DNA of 6,934 bases from DYHD01 sp964411065 (lineage in GTDB: Bacteria > Nitrospirota > Thermodesulfovibrionia > Thermodesulfovibrionales > Dissulfurispiraceae), in the NCBI GenBank assembly GCA_964411065.1, contig CAYPJO010000084.1:1-6934 (forward strand). Reading direction: 5' to 3'. Positions 1-6,839 of the stretch are shown here, piece after piece. The translations under genes and the position numbers were made by a program. How positions within the stretch are numbered: the stretch's first letter is position 1; the number at the start of each line of letters is the position of its first letter. Below the pieces are notes generated by a model that saw only the letters and a list, made by a program, of their open reading frames with translations, had not been told where the DNA came from and made no database searches.

Positions 1-13
1 ATTTTACGCTACC
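1..13 (+). promoter_or_regulatory. Shared 13-bp upstream element, dksA copy
   Basis: ATTTTACGCTACC begins at the first base of the window. It is repeated exactly, on the opposite strand, at 6885-6897 upstream of the nfu-led operon. It starts 52 nt before the first base of the dksA -10 box, about -64 to -52 from the predicted transcription start, a typical place for an activator site. The match may extend beyond the window edge. A role as a regulator-binding site is inference; a 13-bp match alone could occur by chance in AT-rich DNA. Confidence 0.4.
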
Positions 14-28
14 GATTTTTTTAAAGAT

Positions 29-58
29 TTGACTACTTACTACTCTTTCTGTTATTTT
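29..58 (+). promoter_or_regulatory. Sigma70-like promoter of dksA
   Basis: The -35 box TTGACT (29-34) and the -10 box TATTTT (53-58) are separated by 18 nt. The DNA just upstream (14-26) is a T/A-rich tract that could act as an UP element. Transcription would start near 65, giving a leader of about 26 nt. The leader contains AAGAGG (78-83), a moderate ribosome-binding site 7 nt before the ATG at 91. Confidence 0.55.
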
Positions 59-90
59 AGACATCTAATAAAATTTTAAGAGGCTCCATA

Positions 91-489
91 ATGAAAGCTA
101 AAGGAAAGCCCAAAAAGCCACTTTCTGAGAGAGATGCAAAAATTTTAGAGATAAGAAAACAACTTATATTGCAAAGAGATAAACTTCTTGCTGATGCTGG
201 AGTAGCCTTAAACTCTTTTCCATCCGATAATGCCTTATCAGAGATCGGCGATCAAGCCTCCGTAGAGATTGATAGAAATTTCATGCTTAAGCTTAAAGAA
301 CGAGAAAGAAAGCTTTTAAAGAAAATTGAAAAGGCTATCGACAAAATTGATAATAATGAATATGGAATTTGTGAGGCTTGTGGACAATTAATAGACATTA
401 AAAGGCTTGAGGCTAGGCCTGTAACTGATCTATGTATAGAATGCAAAACTGAGCAAGAAGAAGAAGAAAAATTGAAAGAAAAGAGTTAA
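91..489 (+). CDS. dksA: DksA/TraR-family RNA polymerase-binding transcription factor
   Basis: This 132-residue protein is DksA-like. DksA inserts a coiled coil into the RNA polymerase secondary channel and, with ppGpp, resets transcription of rRNA and amino-acid genes during starvation. Residues 12-85 are highly charged and helical, matching the two-helix coiled coil. The C-terminal part is the typical C4 zinc finger with C94, C97, C115 and C118, followed by an acidic tail. The stretch around RRLEARP-like residues 105-110 and LCIECK is almost the family consensus. At the coiled-coil tip, the DxxDxA motif needed for activity in E. coli DksA reads E51-I-G-D54-Q-A56, so the second Asp and the Ala are kept and the first Asp is a conservative Glu. 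The length is slightly below the 151 residues of E. coli DksA because of a shorter N-terminus. The gene is monocistronic and converges on the aeRF1-like gene. Confidence 0.92.
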   Translation: MKAKGKPKKPLSERDAKILEIRKQLILQRDKLLADAGVALNSFPSDNALSEIGDQASVEIDRNFMLKLKERERKLLKKIEKAIDKIDNNEYGICEACGQLIDIKRLEARPVTDLCIECKTEQEEEEKLKEKS

Positions 490-549
490 ATAATATTATA
501 ATTTTATAAAGTAGTTTTCTTGGAGTTATCTTTGAAATTAAAGAGCTAG

Positions 550-587
550 AGTGAGAAGAGGTGAATTTTATCATCCCTCTTCTCGCT
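550..587. terminator. Hairpin between convergent genes, probable terminator
   Basis: A 12-bp stem (550-561 pairing with 576-587, with one G-U pair) closes a 14-nt loop. It lies 61 nt after the dksA stop and 36 nt after the stop of the opposing aeRF1-like gene. On the plus strand it is followed by GATATTTTAT, a weak U-tract; on the minus strand the T-run is poorer. The position and stem length support a terminator, most likely for dksA and possibly serving both directions. The imperfect U-tract keeps confidence moderate. Confidence 0.6.
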
Positions 588-622
588 GATATTTTATAGA
601 TAGATATTTACGAATTTGATTT

Positions 623-1747
623 TTAAAATCTGAGAAAGGCTCCTATTCCTCCAACCTTTGATAAGTCATCATTTTGTTGAATGACTTCTACGAAAGCTCC
701 CTGTTGAAGAGCTTTCTGAATTACGATGTCTAATATATTATCTAAAGCTTCAAATTCACCTTTGCAGTAGGGACAAAAATCAATCTCCTGGGCGGTTATA
801 AAACCACAAGATCTACAAACCCACCCATTATTGTAGGTATAAGATGATAGTAAGACGAGTTTCATGACTCTGTGTTCTTGTAATGCGTTTAAAACATTTT
901 CAAGACCCAAGACAGCAGCCTCATTTTTCAAAGCCTTAGCGATGAGCTCCCTTACAGTATCCTCTTCTTTTTTTCTTTCGTAAGCTGAAACAAAAGGTTC
1001 TACTTTCGCCAAAACTTCGTCAGTCTTAGCGAACATTTCAACTTTAACGGTACCTATAATTTTATCCAAAATTGGTTTCCGCAACATTGCTTTAACCATC
1101 GATACAGCCTCTTCTGAACCACCAAGTATGAGTCTTCCAACATATTCAGTGGACAGAAAAGTATCCAATTTTTCGATAACATCCTTAAGATGCAAACCTA
1201 CATGAACATTAATATGCCTTTCATAATTGTTTTGCGCTAAGGCAAACCAACCACCCTTTTTGTGTTTACCAGGTATGTCTGCAGTAAAGACCTCACCATA
1301 CTCAACTATCTCTCCAAGATGAACTATAAAGATTCTTGCTGTATCTTTTCCTACTAATAAAACACCATATCTTTGATAATTATCAAGTAGATCCGTCAAA
1401 GGCTTTGTATGAATTGTTTTATCTACAATCAACTCATTCTTTACAGGAACACCCAAGTTATATTCCTTCCATAAAGAATTCTCCTTAGAACTGAAAACAA
1501 CAAGACCTTTTTTGAAAGTCCTTTTGTTTGTTAGAACATGATGCTCTATCCTCTCGAGATCTTCCTTCACCCTTTTATATATCGCTTTATCTAATGAGTC
1601 AGCAGTTTTTCTAATCATATTCTTAAGGTGCACTATGTAATCACCTTTTTTGTTTAAAGTAGGATCGACATTTAAATAAAAACTTACGAAATAACTCTCT
1701 CCGTTACTTAAATTAGCTAATTCCCTCAACTCTTGCAAATTAAGCAT
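623..1747 (-). CDS. Bacterial aeRF1-like protein (baeRF family) with GGW in place of GGQ
   Basis: This 374-residue protein resembles archaeal/eukaryotic release factor 1 rather than bacterial RF1/RF2. Residues 15-75 resemble the start of domain 1, but no NIKS stop-codon motif is visible. Residues 125-225 look like domain 2: KHKKGGWFALAQNNYERH (161-178) aligns by eye with the KHGRGGQSALRFARLR-type segment of aeRF1, with Trp167 replacing the catalytic Gln. Residues 270-374 look like domain 3, with a zinc ribbon (C311, C314, C325, C328) as in archaeal aRF1 and the ending GGIGAFLRF, close to the aeRF1 domain 3 signature. Without GGQ it should not hydrolyse peptidyl-tRNA. Known bacterial relatives include the hibernation factor Balon, so a role on stalled or idle ribosomes is plausible but inferred. 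It is the last gene of the minus-strand cluster, overlaps the AI-2E gene by 8 nt and has a strong Shine-Dalgarno, GAAGGAGGT, 5 nt from its ATG. Confidence 0.8.
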   Translation of the reverse strand: MLNLQELRELANLSNGESYFVSFYLNVDPTLNKKGDYIVHLKNMIRKTADSLDKAIYKRVKEDLERIEHHVLTNKRTFKKGLVVFSSKENSLWKEYNLGVPVKNELIVDKTIHTKPLTDLLDNYQRYGVLLVGKDTARIFIVHLGEIVEYGEVFTADIPGKHKKGGWFALAQNNYERHINVHVGLHLKDVIEKLDTFLSTEYVGRLILGGSEEAVSMVKAMLRKPILDKIIGTVKVEMFAKTDEVLAKVEPFVSAYERKKEEDTVRELIAKALKNEAAVLGLENVLNALQEHRVMKLVLLSSYTYNNGWVCRSCGFITAQEIDFCPYCKGEFEALDNILDIVIQKALQQGAFVEVIQQNDDLSKVGGIGAFLRF

Positions 1748-2792
1748 TGTTACCTCCTTCTTCTAAATGCCTGAAAATATCTATTACCGAAATAAATATA
1801 GCGACCACAAGTGGTCCCATAATAAGTCCTATCAAACCAAAAAGTTGTATTCCACCAAGCACACTAAAAAATATTAAAAGGACAGGCATTCTTGTCCTGC
1901 CACCGATTATAATAGGCTTTAATATGTTATCAATTAGACTAATTAAAAAAGTTCCAACTAAGGCGAGTATGATACCATGTAAAATCTCCCCTTTTATGAA
2001 GAGGTAGATTGTCATTGGTCCCCATACTCCAAAAGCTCCGATTAGGGGTATGAATGATGCTATTGAGATTGCAAGACCCCAAAGAGCTGGGGAGGATATT
2101 CCAAGTAAAAAAAACGTGACGCCACCAATTGTCCCTTGAGCAATTGCAACAACAACACCACCATAAATAGTAGATACTATAACATCCTTTGTTTGTGAAA
2201 CTAAACGATTTTTTTGATTTTCGGTAAAGGGAAGATAATCCCTAATTTTTTTAAGAAAATCACCACCATCCTTTAAAATGAAAAAGAGTGCTATTATCAT
2301 AAAAATAAAATTTAATCCTGCAGATAGAATATTCCCTATCCCTTTACTAATACTTTCCAATAATCTTTTACCAAAAAGATTAAGAGCATCTATTATAGAT
2401 TTTTCAATTTCTTCCTCTGGAATATTAAAGGTATTGATGATTTTATTAATTACACCTCTTACAAAGGGAGTTTCTACAGTTCTCTTAATCTCTTCTAATC
2501 CACCCTCCTGTATATATCTGGGCAAGTCTTTTATTTCAATAGCGATCAAAAAAGAAACATAGGAAAAAGGACCGATTATGATTAAAATAATGATTATAAG
2601 GGATATGAAAGAAGCCAGGGAATACCATTTTACATATTTTTTAATAATATCAAACATCGGGTAAAAGACAATTGCCAGAACAACAGCCCATGCCATAGGA
2701 GATAAGAATGGTTTGAATATTTGATAACTTAGATAGCCAAGCAATAATAATAAAAACAGTAATGTCACAAAATAAAATTTATTAATTATCAT
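1740..2792 (-). CDS. AI-2E family (UPF0118) membrane transporter
   Basis: This 350-residue integral inner-membrane protein is of the AI-2E/PerM family. Members have been linked to autoinducer-2 export (TqsA) or Na+(Li+)/H+ antiport, and the substrate cannot be read from sequence. About eight hydrophobic segments are visible, near residues 6-26, 30-50, 57-83, 155-174, 205-230, 235-262, 270-290 and 300-338. A soluble amphipathic stretch (85-150) sits between the third and fourth, as is usual for the family. The conserved C-terminal block is clear: D288 and K292-P293, then the run IIIGGRTRMPVLLIFFSVLGG, followed by FGLIGLIMGPL (318-328). The length is normal. The start overlaps the 3' end of the gamma-glutamyl hydrolase gene by 11 nt, with a weak TAGAG-like ribosome site. 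No luxS or quorum-sensing gene is present in the window, so the family name should not be taken as function. Confidence 0.88.
   Translation of the reverse strand: MIINKFYFVTLLFLLLLLGYLSYQIFKPFLSPMAWAVVLAIVFYPMFDIIKKYVKWYSLASFISLIIIILIIIGPFSYVSFLIAIEIKDLPRYIQEGGLEEIKRTVETPFVRGVINKIINTFNIPEEEIEKSIIDALNLFGKRLLESISKGIGNILSAGLNFIFMIIALFFILKDGGDFLKKIRDYLPFTENQKNRLVSQTKDVIVSTIYGGVVVAIAQGTIGGVTFFLLGISSPALWGLAISIASFIPLIGAFGVWGPMTIYLFIKGEILHGIILALVGTFLISLIDNILKPIIIGGRTRMPVLLIFFSVLGGIQLFGLIGLIMGPLVVAIFISVIDIFRHLEEGGNNA
1752..1760 (-). promoter_or_regulatory. Strong Shine-Dalgarno embedded in the end of the AI-2E gene
   Basis: On the minus strand GAAGGAGGT precedes the ATG at 1747. The same bases encode the last Glu-Gly-Gly residues of the upstream AI-2E protein, and the AI-2E stop codon lies inside the aeRF1-like gene. 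This fixes the start of the aeRF1-like protein and suggests translational coupling. It is the best ribosome-binding site in the cluster apart from that of the nfu gene. Confidence 0.75.
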
Positions 2793-3558
2793 CTCTACTT
2801 TTATTAACTTCTTTTGCTTTTTTTATAAACAATTTGAATATCTCTATCGACAAGTCGCTTTGTAATATCCTTTCAGGATGCCATTGAACACCAACCAAAA
2901 AGGGATAGTCCTTTTTATAAAAGCCTTCTACAATATTGTCATCACTTATTGCGAAGGTCACTAGCCCTTCAGCCAGGTTTTTAACAGCTTGATGATGAGT
3001 TGAGTTAACAAGATATTTAGAGTCTTTTATTTGAGAAGAGAGAAAATTAGAAACTTTAACATAGTGGTTGCTGTTGCTATGGTTTATTAAACTTCCTGTT
3101 TGATATTCCAAATCCTGATAAAGGGTACCACCAAAGGCAACATTTATTAGTTGCATTCCCAAGCATATCCCTAAAAGAGGCTTTTGCATTCTATGAATCT
3201 CTCTAATAAGGCTTAATTCAAAATCACATCTTAGCTTAGATAGGACTCTAATCCTGTTACGCGGAACTAATATCTTCTCTCCGTAATATCGAGGTGAAAG
3301 ATCACCACCGCCAGTTAGTAAAAGACCATCAATTATTTGAGCAATTGAGCAGACATAGTTATCTCTAACATTTTCTATATTAATCCTTTCTCTACTATTT
3401 AATTTTTTAATAATAGTTGTATTAGTCGAAAAAGACCCAATTATTATTGGCAATCCACCAGCAGAGATTATTGCCGTAAAATAATCTTGAGCAATCCTAT
3501 ATTTTCCATTGCAATAGTCTGATGTTATCCCTATGATAGGGTTGATAGTTTTATTCAT
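2782..3558 (-). CDS. Gamma-glutamyl-GABA hydrolase-like peptidase C26 (class I glutamine amidotransferase fold)
   Basis: This 258-residue cytoplasmic hydrolase belongs to the PuuD/peptidase C26 family, which cleaves gamma-glutamyl amide bonds through a Cys-His-Glu triad. The start PIIGITSDY is typical of the family. The oxyanion region is LLLTGGGDLSPRYYGE (79-94) and the nucleophile elbow is GICLGMQLINVAFGG (130-144) with C132. A conserved STHHQAVK block lies at 186-193, and the catalytic pair is H227 and E229 in GVQWHPE. All triad residues are present, so it should be active. The gene starts 40 nt after the deacylase gene and overlaps the AI-2E gene. No putrescine-utilisation genes are nearby, so the E. 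coli PuuD substrate (gamma-glutamyl-GABA) is not supported. A gamma-D-glutamyl peptide or another gamma-glutamyl compound is equally possible. No clear Shine-Dalgarno precedes the ATG. Confidence 0.87.
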   Translation of the reverse strand: MNKTINPIIGITSDYCNGKYRIAQDYFTAIISAGGLPIIIGSFSTNTTIIKKLNSRERINIENVRDNYVCSIAQIIDGLLLTGGGDLSPRYYGEKILVPRNRIRVLSKLRCDFELSLIREIHRMQKPLLGICLGMQLINVAFGGTLYQDLEYQTGSLINHSNSNHYVKVSNFLSSQIKDSKYLVNSTHHQAVKNLAEGLVTFAISDDNIVEGFYKKDYPFLVGVQWHPERILQSDLSIEIFKLFIKKAKEVNKSRDDN

Positions 3559-3598
3559 TCTTATGTAGGTAGTTGAGGTATCTAAAGGATATTATAAC

Positions 3599-5170
3599 CT
3601 AAGTTAAAACTCTTCCTGCTAAAACACCTGTAAAGTTGCCTTCCTCAACTGAAAGTTTACCGTTAATGAAAAGATATTGGACACCTTTAGATTTATGAAA
3701 TGGCTCTGAATAGGTTGCTTTATCTTTTATCTGCTTGTAATCGAAGATTACTATATCAGCATAAAAACCTTCTCGGAGTATTCCTCTTTTTTCGATACCA
3801 AAAACACGTGCAGGCAGAGCAGTTACCCGATTTATTGCTTCTGATAAACTAATTAATCTCTTTTCTCTAACATAGTAACTTATAAATTTAGGGAAAGTTC
3901 CAAATCCTCTTGGATGGGGTTTGCCCTCATAAGTGGGGCCTGAAAAACTTCTTGCTGAACTATCCGTTCCAATCATAACATAAGGAAGAGCAATGATTTT
4001 CTGTAAATTATCTGCACTCATTGTAAAAAATATTGCACCTGTGGATCCATTTTCTGTGACTATTATGTCTATTAAAATGTCCACTTCATTCTTATTTAAA
4101 GTAAGGGCTATTTCATAAAGGTTTTTACCCTCCATCCATTTATTGTTAGGATTTCTGGTTGAAGATATGTATACATTTTTCCAGTAATTATTTTCCTTTG
4201 TAGATAACTCCCCCTTGATCTTTTTCGATATTTGAGGATCCTTTAATCTTCTTATTTCCTCACTAAGACCACCTACAAAGACCCACGGTGGTAATATTGT
4301 ATCTAAATCTGTGCTTGAGGCTATATAGGGATAGGTATCAGCAGTTATTTTAACTCCTTTTGCTCGAGCATCTTCTATTAATTCGATAGCTCTATCAATT
4401 TTCCACCAGTTTTCTTCACCTGAGGTCTTTAAATGGGATATGTGAACCTTATGTTGTGTCATTTCTCCAACACCTATGATCTCTTCTATAGATTCTAAGA
4501 GACCTTCACTCTCACTTCTAATATGTGATGTATATATAATTTCTCGATTCTTTGGGTGCCTAATACTCAGTATTTTTACGATTTCTTCAGTATCAGAATA
4601 GATTGCAGGCGGATAAGCAAGTCCTGAAGATAAACCAAGGGCTCCTTGCATTAAAGAATTTAAGTAAAGAGTTTTCATTTTTCCAATGACTTGATCATCA
4701 GCTGGCGTATCAGAATAACCAAGTACAGAAGCTCTTAGGTTGCTATGCCCACAGAGAGTCATAAAATTTAAGGCGATTCCTTTTTTCTTCAGGATCAGAA
4801 GATATTCATTCAGGTTATGCCATCTTTCTTTAATCCCAAGATATTGCAATTCCTGACTTCTTCGCTCAAAGGCTTCACCAAAAAGAGGTGCAGCAGAAAA
4901 ACCACAATTACCATTTATTTCAGTGGTAATTCCTTGTGTAATCTTTCCTTCAGCTCGTCTATCGAGAAGCAAATTAATTTCAGAATGTCCATGAACATCG
5001 ATAAAACCAGGGGCAACATATAATCCATCAGCATCGATAACATTGAAAGCCGCCATATCTTTTGTACCTATATAAGTTATTTTATCACCCAATATTCCTA
5101 TGTTTTGTTTTACTGGCTCAAGGGAAGTACCATCAATAACAAAACCATTTCTTATGAAATAATTAAACAT
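3599..5170 (-). CDS. N-acyl-D-amino-acid deacylase (D-aminoacylase, amidohydrolase superfamily)
   Basis: This 523-residue cytoplasmic zinc enzyme of the D-aminoacylase family removes the acyl group from N-acyl-D-amino acids. Motifs in order: N-terminal beta domain (1-50), GFIDVHGHSE with H60 and H62, NGNCGFSAAP with C89, GLSSGLAYPPAIYS (179-192), YTSHIRSE with H216, HISHLKTSG with H246, ADTYPY (277-282), and IGTDSSARSFSGPTYEGKPH with D403, followed by HPRGFGTFPK. These correspond by eye to H67, H69, C96, H220, H250 and D366 of the Alcaligenes D-aminoacylase, so the metal site and catalytic Asp are intact. The C-terminus (460-510) returns to the beta domain with a typical GFYADIVIFD motif. The substrate side chain cannot be predicted. 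The start agrees with the family N-terminus, and the next Met is at residue 39, although no good Shine-Dalgarno is seen. A 142-nt gap separates it from the upstream amidase gene. Confidence 0.9.
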   Translation of the reverse strand: MFNYFIRNGFVIDGTSLEPVKQNIGILGDKITYIGTKDMAAFNVIDADGLYVAPGFIDVHGHSEINLLLDRRAEGKITQGITTEINGNCGFSAAPLFGEAFERRSQELQYLGIKERWHNLNEYLLILKKKGIALNFMTLCGHSNLRASVLGYSDTPADDQVIGKMKTLYLNSLMQGALGLSSGLAYPPAIYSDTEEIVKILSIRHPKNREIIYTSHIRSESEGLLESIEEIIGVGEMTQHKVHISHLKTSGEENWWKIDRAIELIEDARAKGVKITADTYPYIASSTDLDTILPPWVFVGGLSEEIRRLKDPQISKKIKGELSTKENNYWKNVYISSTRNPNNKWMEGKNLYEIALTLNKNEVDILIDIIVTENGSTGAIFFTMSADNLQKIIALPYVMIGTDSSARSFSGPTYEGKPHPRGFGTFPKFISYYVREKRLISLSEAINRVTALPARVFGIEKRGILREGFYADIVIFDYKQIKDKATYSEPFHKSKGVQYLFINGKLSVEEGNFTGVLAGRVLT

Positions 5171-5312
5171 GTTTTAAGGTTTACAGGAAAATAAATTTGA
5201 AAAAGCTTGATATATATCGAAAAATTTATGCTTACTCTTTTATCTGAAAAACCCACTTTATTGATAACGATTTTAAAATGTTAGCTTATAAGGCAAAATA
5301 TATTCCTGATAG
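5171..5312 (-). other. 142-nt gap between amidase and deacylase genes, possible break in the operon
   Basis: This is the only sizeable gap in the minus-strand cluster; the other junctions are 40 nt or less, or overlap. It is very AT-rich and contains short self-complementary runs such as GATATATATC (5209-5218). I find no convincing -35/-10 pair, no strong hairpin with a T-tract and no open reading frame. It could hold a promoter for the downstream genes, but the sequence does not show one clearly. Confidence 0.4.
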
Positions 5313-6548
5313 CTATCTTTTAAGTTTAGAGTATTTCAAAGGAATTGCTTTGACTTTTTGATTTGTGTGACTTACATCATAAACAATTGTTCTATCGACT
5401 GGAGTTTCTGAGAAATAATTTAAAATTCCATATACGATGGATTTAGCAATATTCATACGATAACCCTCATTCCTAAGCATCTTTTCTTCATAGGGATTGC
5501 TGATGAATCCTATCTCTAAGAGCACCGATGGCATCTTTGCACCTACCAAAACATAAAACAGAGCTTGTTTCACACCTCTGTCAAAATCAGGAAACCCATA
5601 AGATATTTTAGACGCCAAAGATCTATGGATGAAACCTGCAAGTTTAATAGATTCATCTCTTTTTACCTCACTCTCTAAGGAAGCTAAAATAATGCTTAGT
5701 TCATCCCTAAGTCTCTTCATTTCATTTAGTGATATCGCATTCTCTCTTGCAGCTACTCTCATTGCTTCTTCATCATCTGTCCAATTGAGGATATACGTCT
5801 CTATCCCATATGCAACCCGATTATATGAAGCATTTGCGTGTATCGAGATAAACAGATCAGCATTTACCCTATTAGCAATCTCTGCTCTTTTATCAAGGGG
5901 AATAAAAAAATCTCCATCTCTTGTAAGGATAACTTCATAATTGGGGTGTTCTTTATGGAATATTTCTTTCACTTTAAGTGCAATGTCAAGCACCACATCC
6001 TTTTCGTATAAACCATTGTGTCCTACAGCACCTGGATCGTGACCGCCATGCCCTGGGTCAATGACGAGCCTTCTCTTGATTAATTCTTCTTTTCGATGAA
6101 TCATCTTGTTGGTCCTTTCAGAATGAGATTTCGAATATAGATCGACAATTATACTCGCTGGGGCATCAAGTGTGGTGAGTTTAAACTTATATTTATCATC
6201 CTCTAAATCAAAAACTACTCTTACTGTATTGGAATTAAATTGAGCAATCCGAACCCCTTTAAGAAATCCTTGGGAGTTTATGCAGTCATTCCTAAATCGT
6301 TTAGAGATTTTAGCACTTTTTATATCTATAAATAACCTTTCAGGATTACTTAATCTACCATGAGTGTATTGAGCAGAATTTGATAATTTTATGATGACTT
6401 TTATAGAATCCTGAGCAAGCTGAGCATTTAAGGATATAACCTCGATACAATCTTCTGGATATGACTCTGAGGTAATTAAAAGACAATGAATCAATACCAA
6501 AAGAAAGATAACAATTGAAGAATAGAATCTTTGGATGTCAAGACTCAT
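5313..6548 (-). CDS. Exported N-acetylmuramoyl-L-alanine amidase with AMIN domain (AmiC-like)
   Basis: This 411-residue zinc amidase cleaves the bond between N-acetylmuramic acid and L-alanine in peptidoglycan, usually to split daughter cells. The N-terminus has a hydrophobic export segment (residues 10-27). An AMIN-like beta domain follows (35-137), with family features such as NPERLFIDI and VRVVFDL; AMIN domains target the enzyme to the septum or envelope. The Amidase_3 domain spans 160-380: DPGHGG with H167, E182 in YEKD, SIHAN with H237, and the catalytic E345 in LEIGFISN, so all metal and catalytic residues are present. Residues 255-310 form a long charged helical insert at the place where AmiB/AmiC carry a self-inhibiting helix, which suggests control by a partner protein. 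A basic tail (398-411) follows the domain. The gene begins 39 nt after the nfu gene with GAAGG (6556-6560) 7 nt from the ATG, so the two are likely co-transcribed. Confidence 0.92.
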   Translation of the reverse strand: MSLDIQRFYSSIVIFLLVLIHCLLITSESYPEDCIEVISLNAQLAQDSIKVIIKLSNSAQYTHGRLSNPERLFIDIKSAKISKRFRNDCINSQGFLKGVRIAQFNSNTVRVVFDLEDDKYKFKLTTLDAPASIIVDLYSKSHSERTNKMIHRKEELIKRRLVIDPGHGGHDPGAVGHNGLYEKDVVLDIALKVKEIFHKEHPNYEVILTRDGDFFIPLDKRAEIANRVNADLFISIHANASYNRVAYGIETYILNWTDDEEAMRVAARENAISLNEMKRLRDELSIILASLESEVKRDESIKLAGFIHRSLASKISYGFPDFDRGVKQALFYVLVGAKMPSVLLEIGFISNPYEEKMLRNEGYRMNIAKSIVYGILNYFSETPVDRTIVYDVSHTNQKVKAIPLKYSKLKR

Positions 6549-6587
6549 GTTTTAACCTTCAGAAGTAGATCCCCAAATAAACAAGAT

Positions 6588-6812
6588 TTAAATAGCTAAG
6601 ACCGCTTTTATCTCGGGAATATCCTTTTTTAGGGTGGCTTCCACCCAGCTTTTCATAGTAATAGTAGACATTGGGCAGGAACCACAGGCTCCTGTGAGTC
6701 TTACATATACTATGTCGTCTTTAATATCAACAAACTCTATATCACCCCCTTCAACTTTAAGTCCCATTCTAACCTTATTTAATACCTCTAATACTTTTTC
6801 TTTATCTATCAT
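6588..6812 (-). CDS. Stand-alone NifU C-terminal domain protein (Nfu-type Fe-S scaffold)
   Basis: This 74-residue protein consists only of the NifU C-terminal (Nfu) domain. Such proteins bind a labile 4Fe-4S cluster between two subunits and pass it to target enzymes. The VLNKVRMGLKVEGGDIEFVDI start and the LTGACGSCPMSTITMK loop are the family signature, with C43 and C46 as the CxxC cluster ligands. The length is normal for the single-domain form; there is no A-type domain as in NfuA and no N-terminal IscU-like domain. It has a strong Shine-Dalgarno (TGGAGGT, GGAGG at 6819-6823) 6 nt before the ATG and follows directly behind a good promoter. It is therefore the first gene of the leftward cluster. 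None of the genes downstream is an obvious Fe-S protein, so its place here is probably one of convenience. Confidence 0.93.
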   Translation of the reverse strand: MIDKEKVLEVLNKVRMGLKVEGGDIEFVDIKDDIVYVRLTGACGSCPMSTITMKSWVEATLKKDIPEIKAVLAI

Positions 6813-6839
6813 TAAGAACCTCCAAGAAAACTTTTAATA

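Noticed and set aside
490..622. Small gene or RNA between dksA and the aeRF1-like gene
   Set aside because: No open frame with a ribosome-binding site is present; the only structure is the terminator-like hairpin.
1747..2562. Plus-strand open frames opposite the AI-2E gene
   Set aside because: They lie antisense to a well-supported family member, show no domain or ribosome-binding site and are proline/isoleucine-rich mirror translations of membrane-protein codons.
3591..3596. Perfect TATAAT on the minus strand, 32 nt before the gamma-glutamyl hydrolase start
   Set aside because: No -35-like hexamer lies at 16-18 nt (candidates read CAGGAA, GCAGGA, AGCAGG) and the TG of an extended -10 is absent. 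In such AT-rich DNA the hexamer alone is weak evidence.
5209..5218. Palindrome GATATATATC in the amidase-deacylase gap
   Set aside because: Alternating A/T runs are expected in this composition; there is no second copy and no promoter next to it.
6477..6495. Possible lipoprotein cysteine (C22) in the amidase signal segment
   Set aside because: The preceding residues are Leu-Ile-His, and His at -1 does not fit a lipobox, so an ordinary signal peptide or membrane anchor is more likely.
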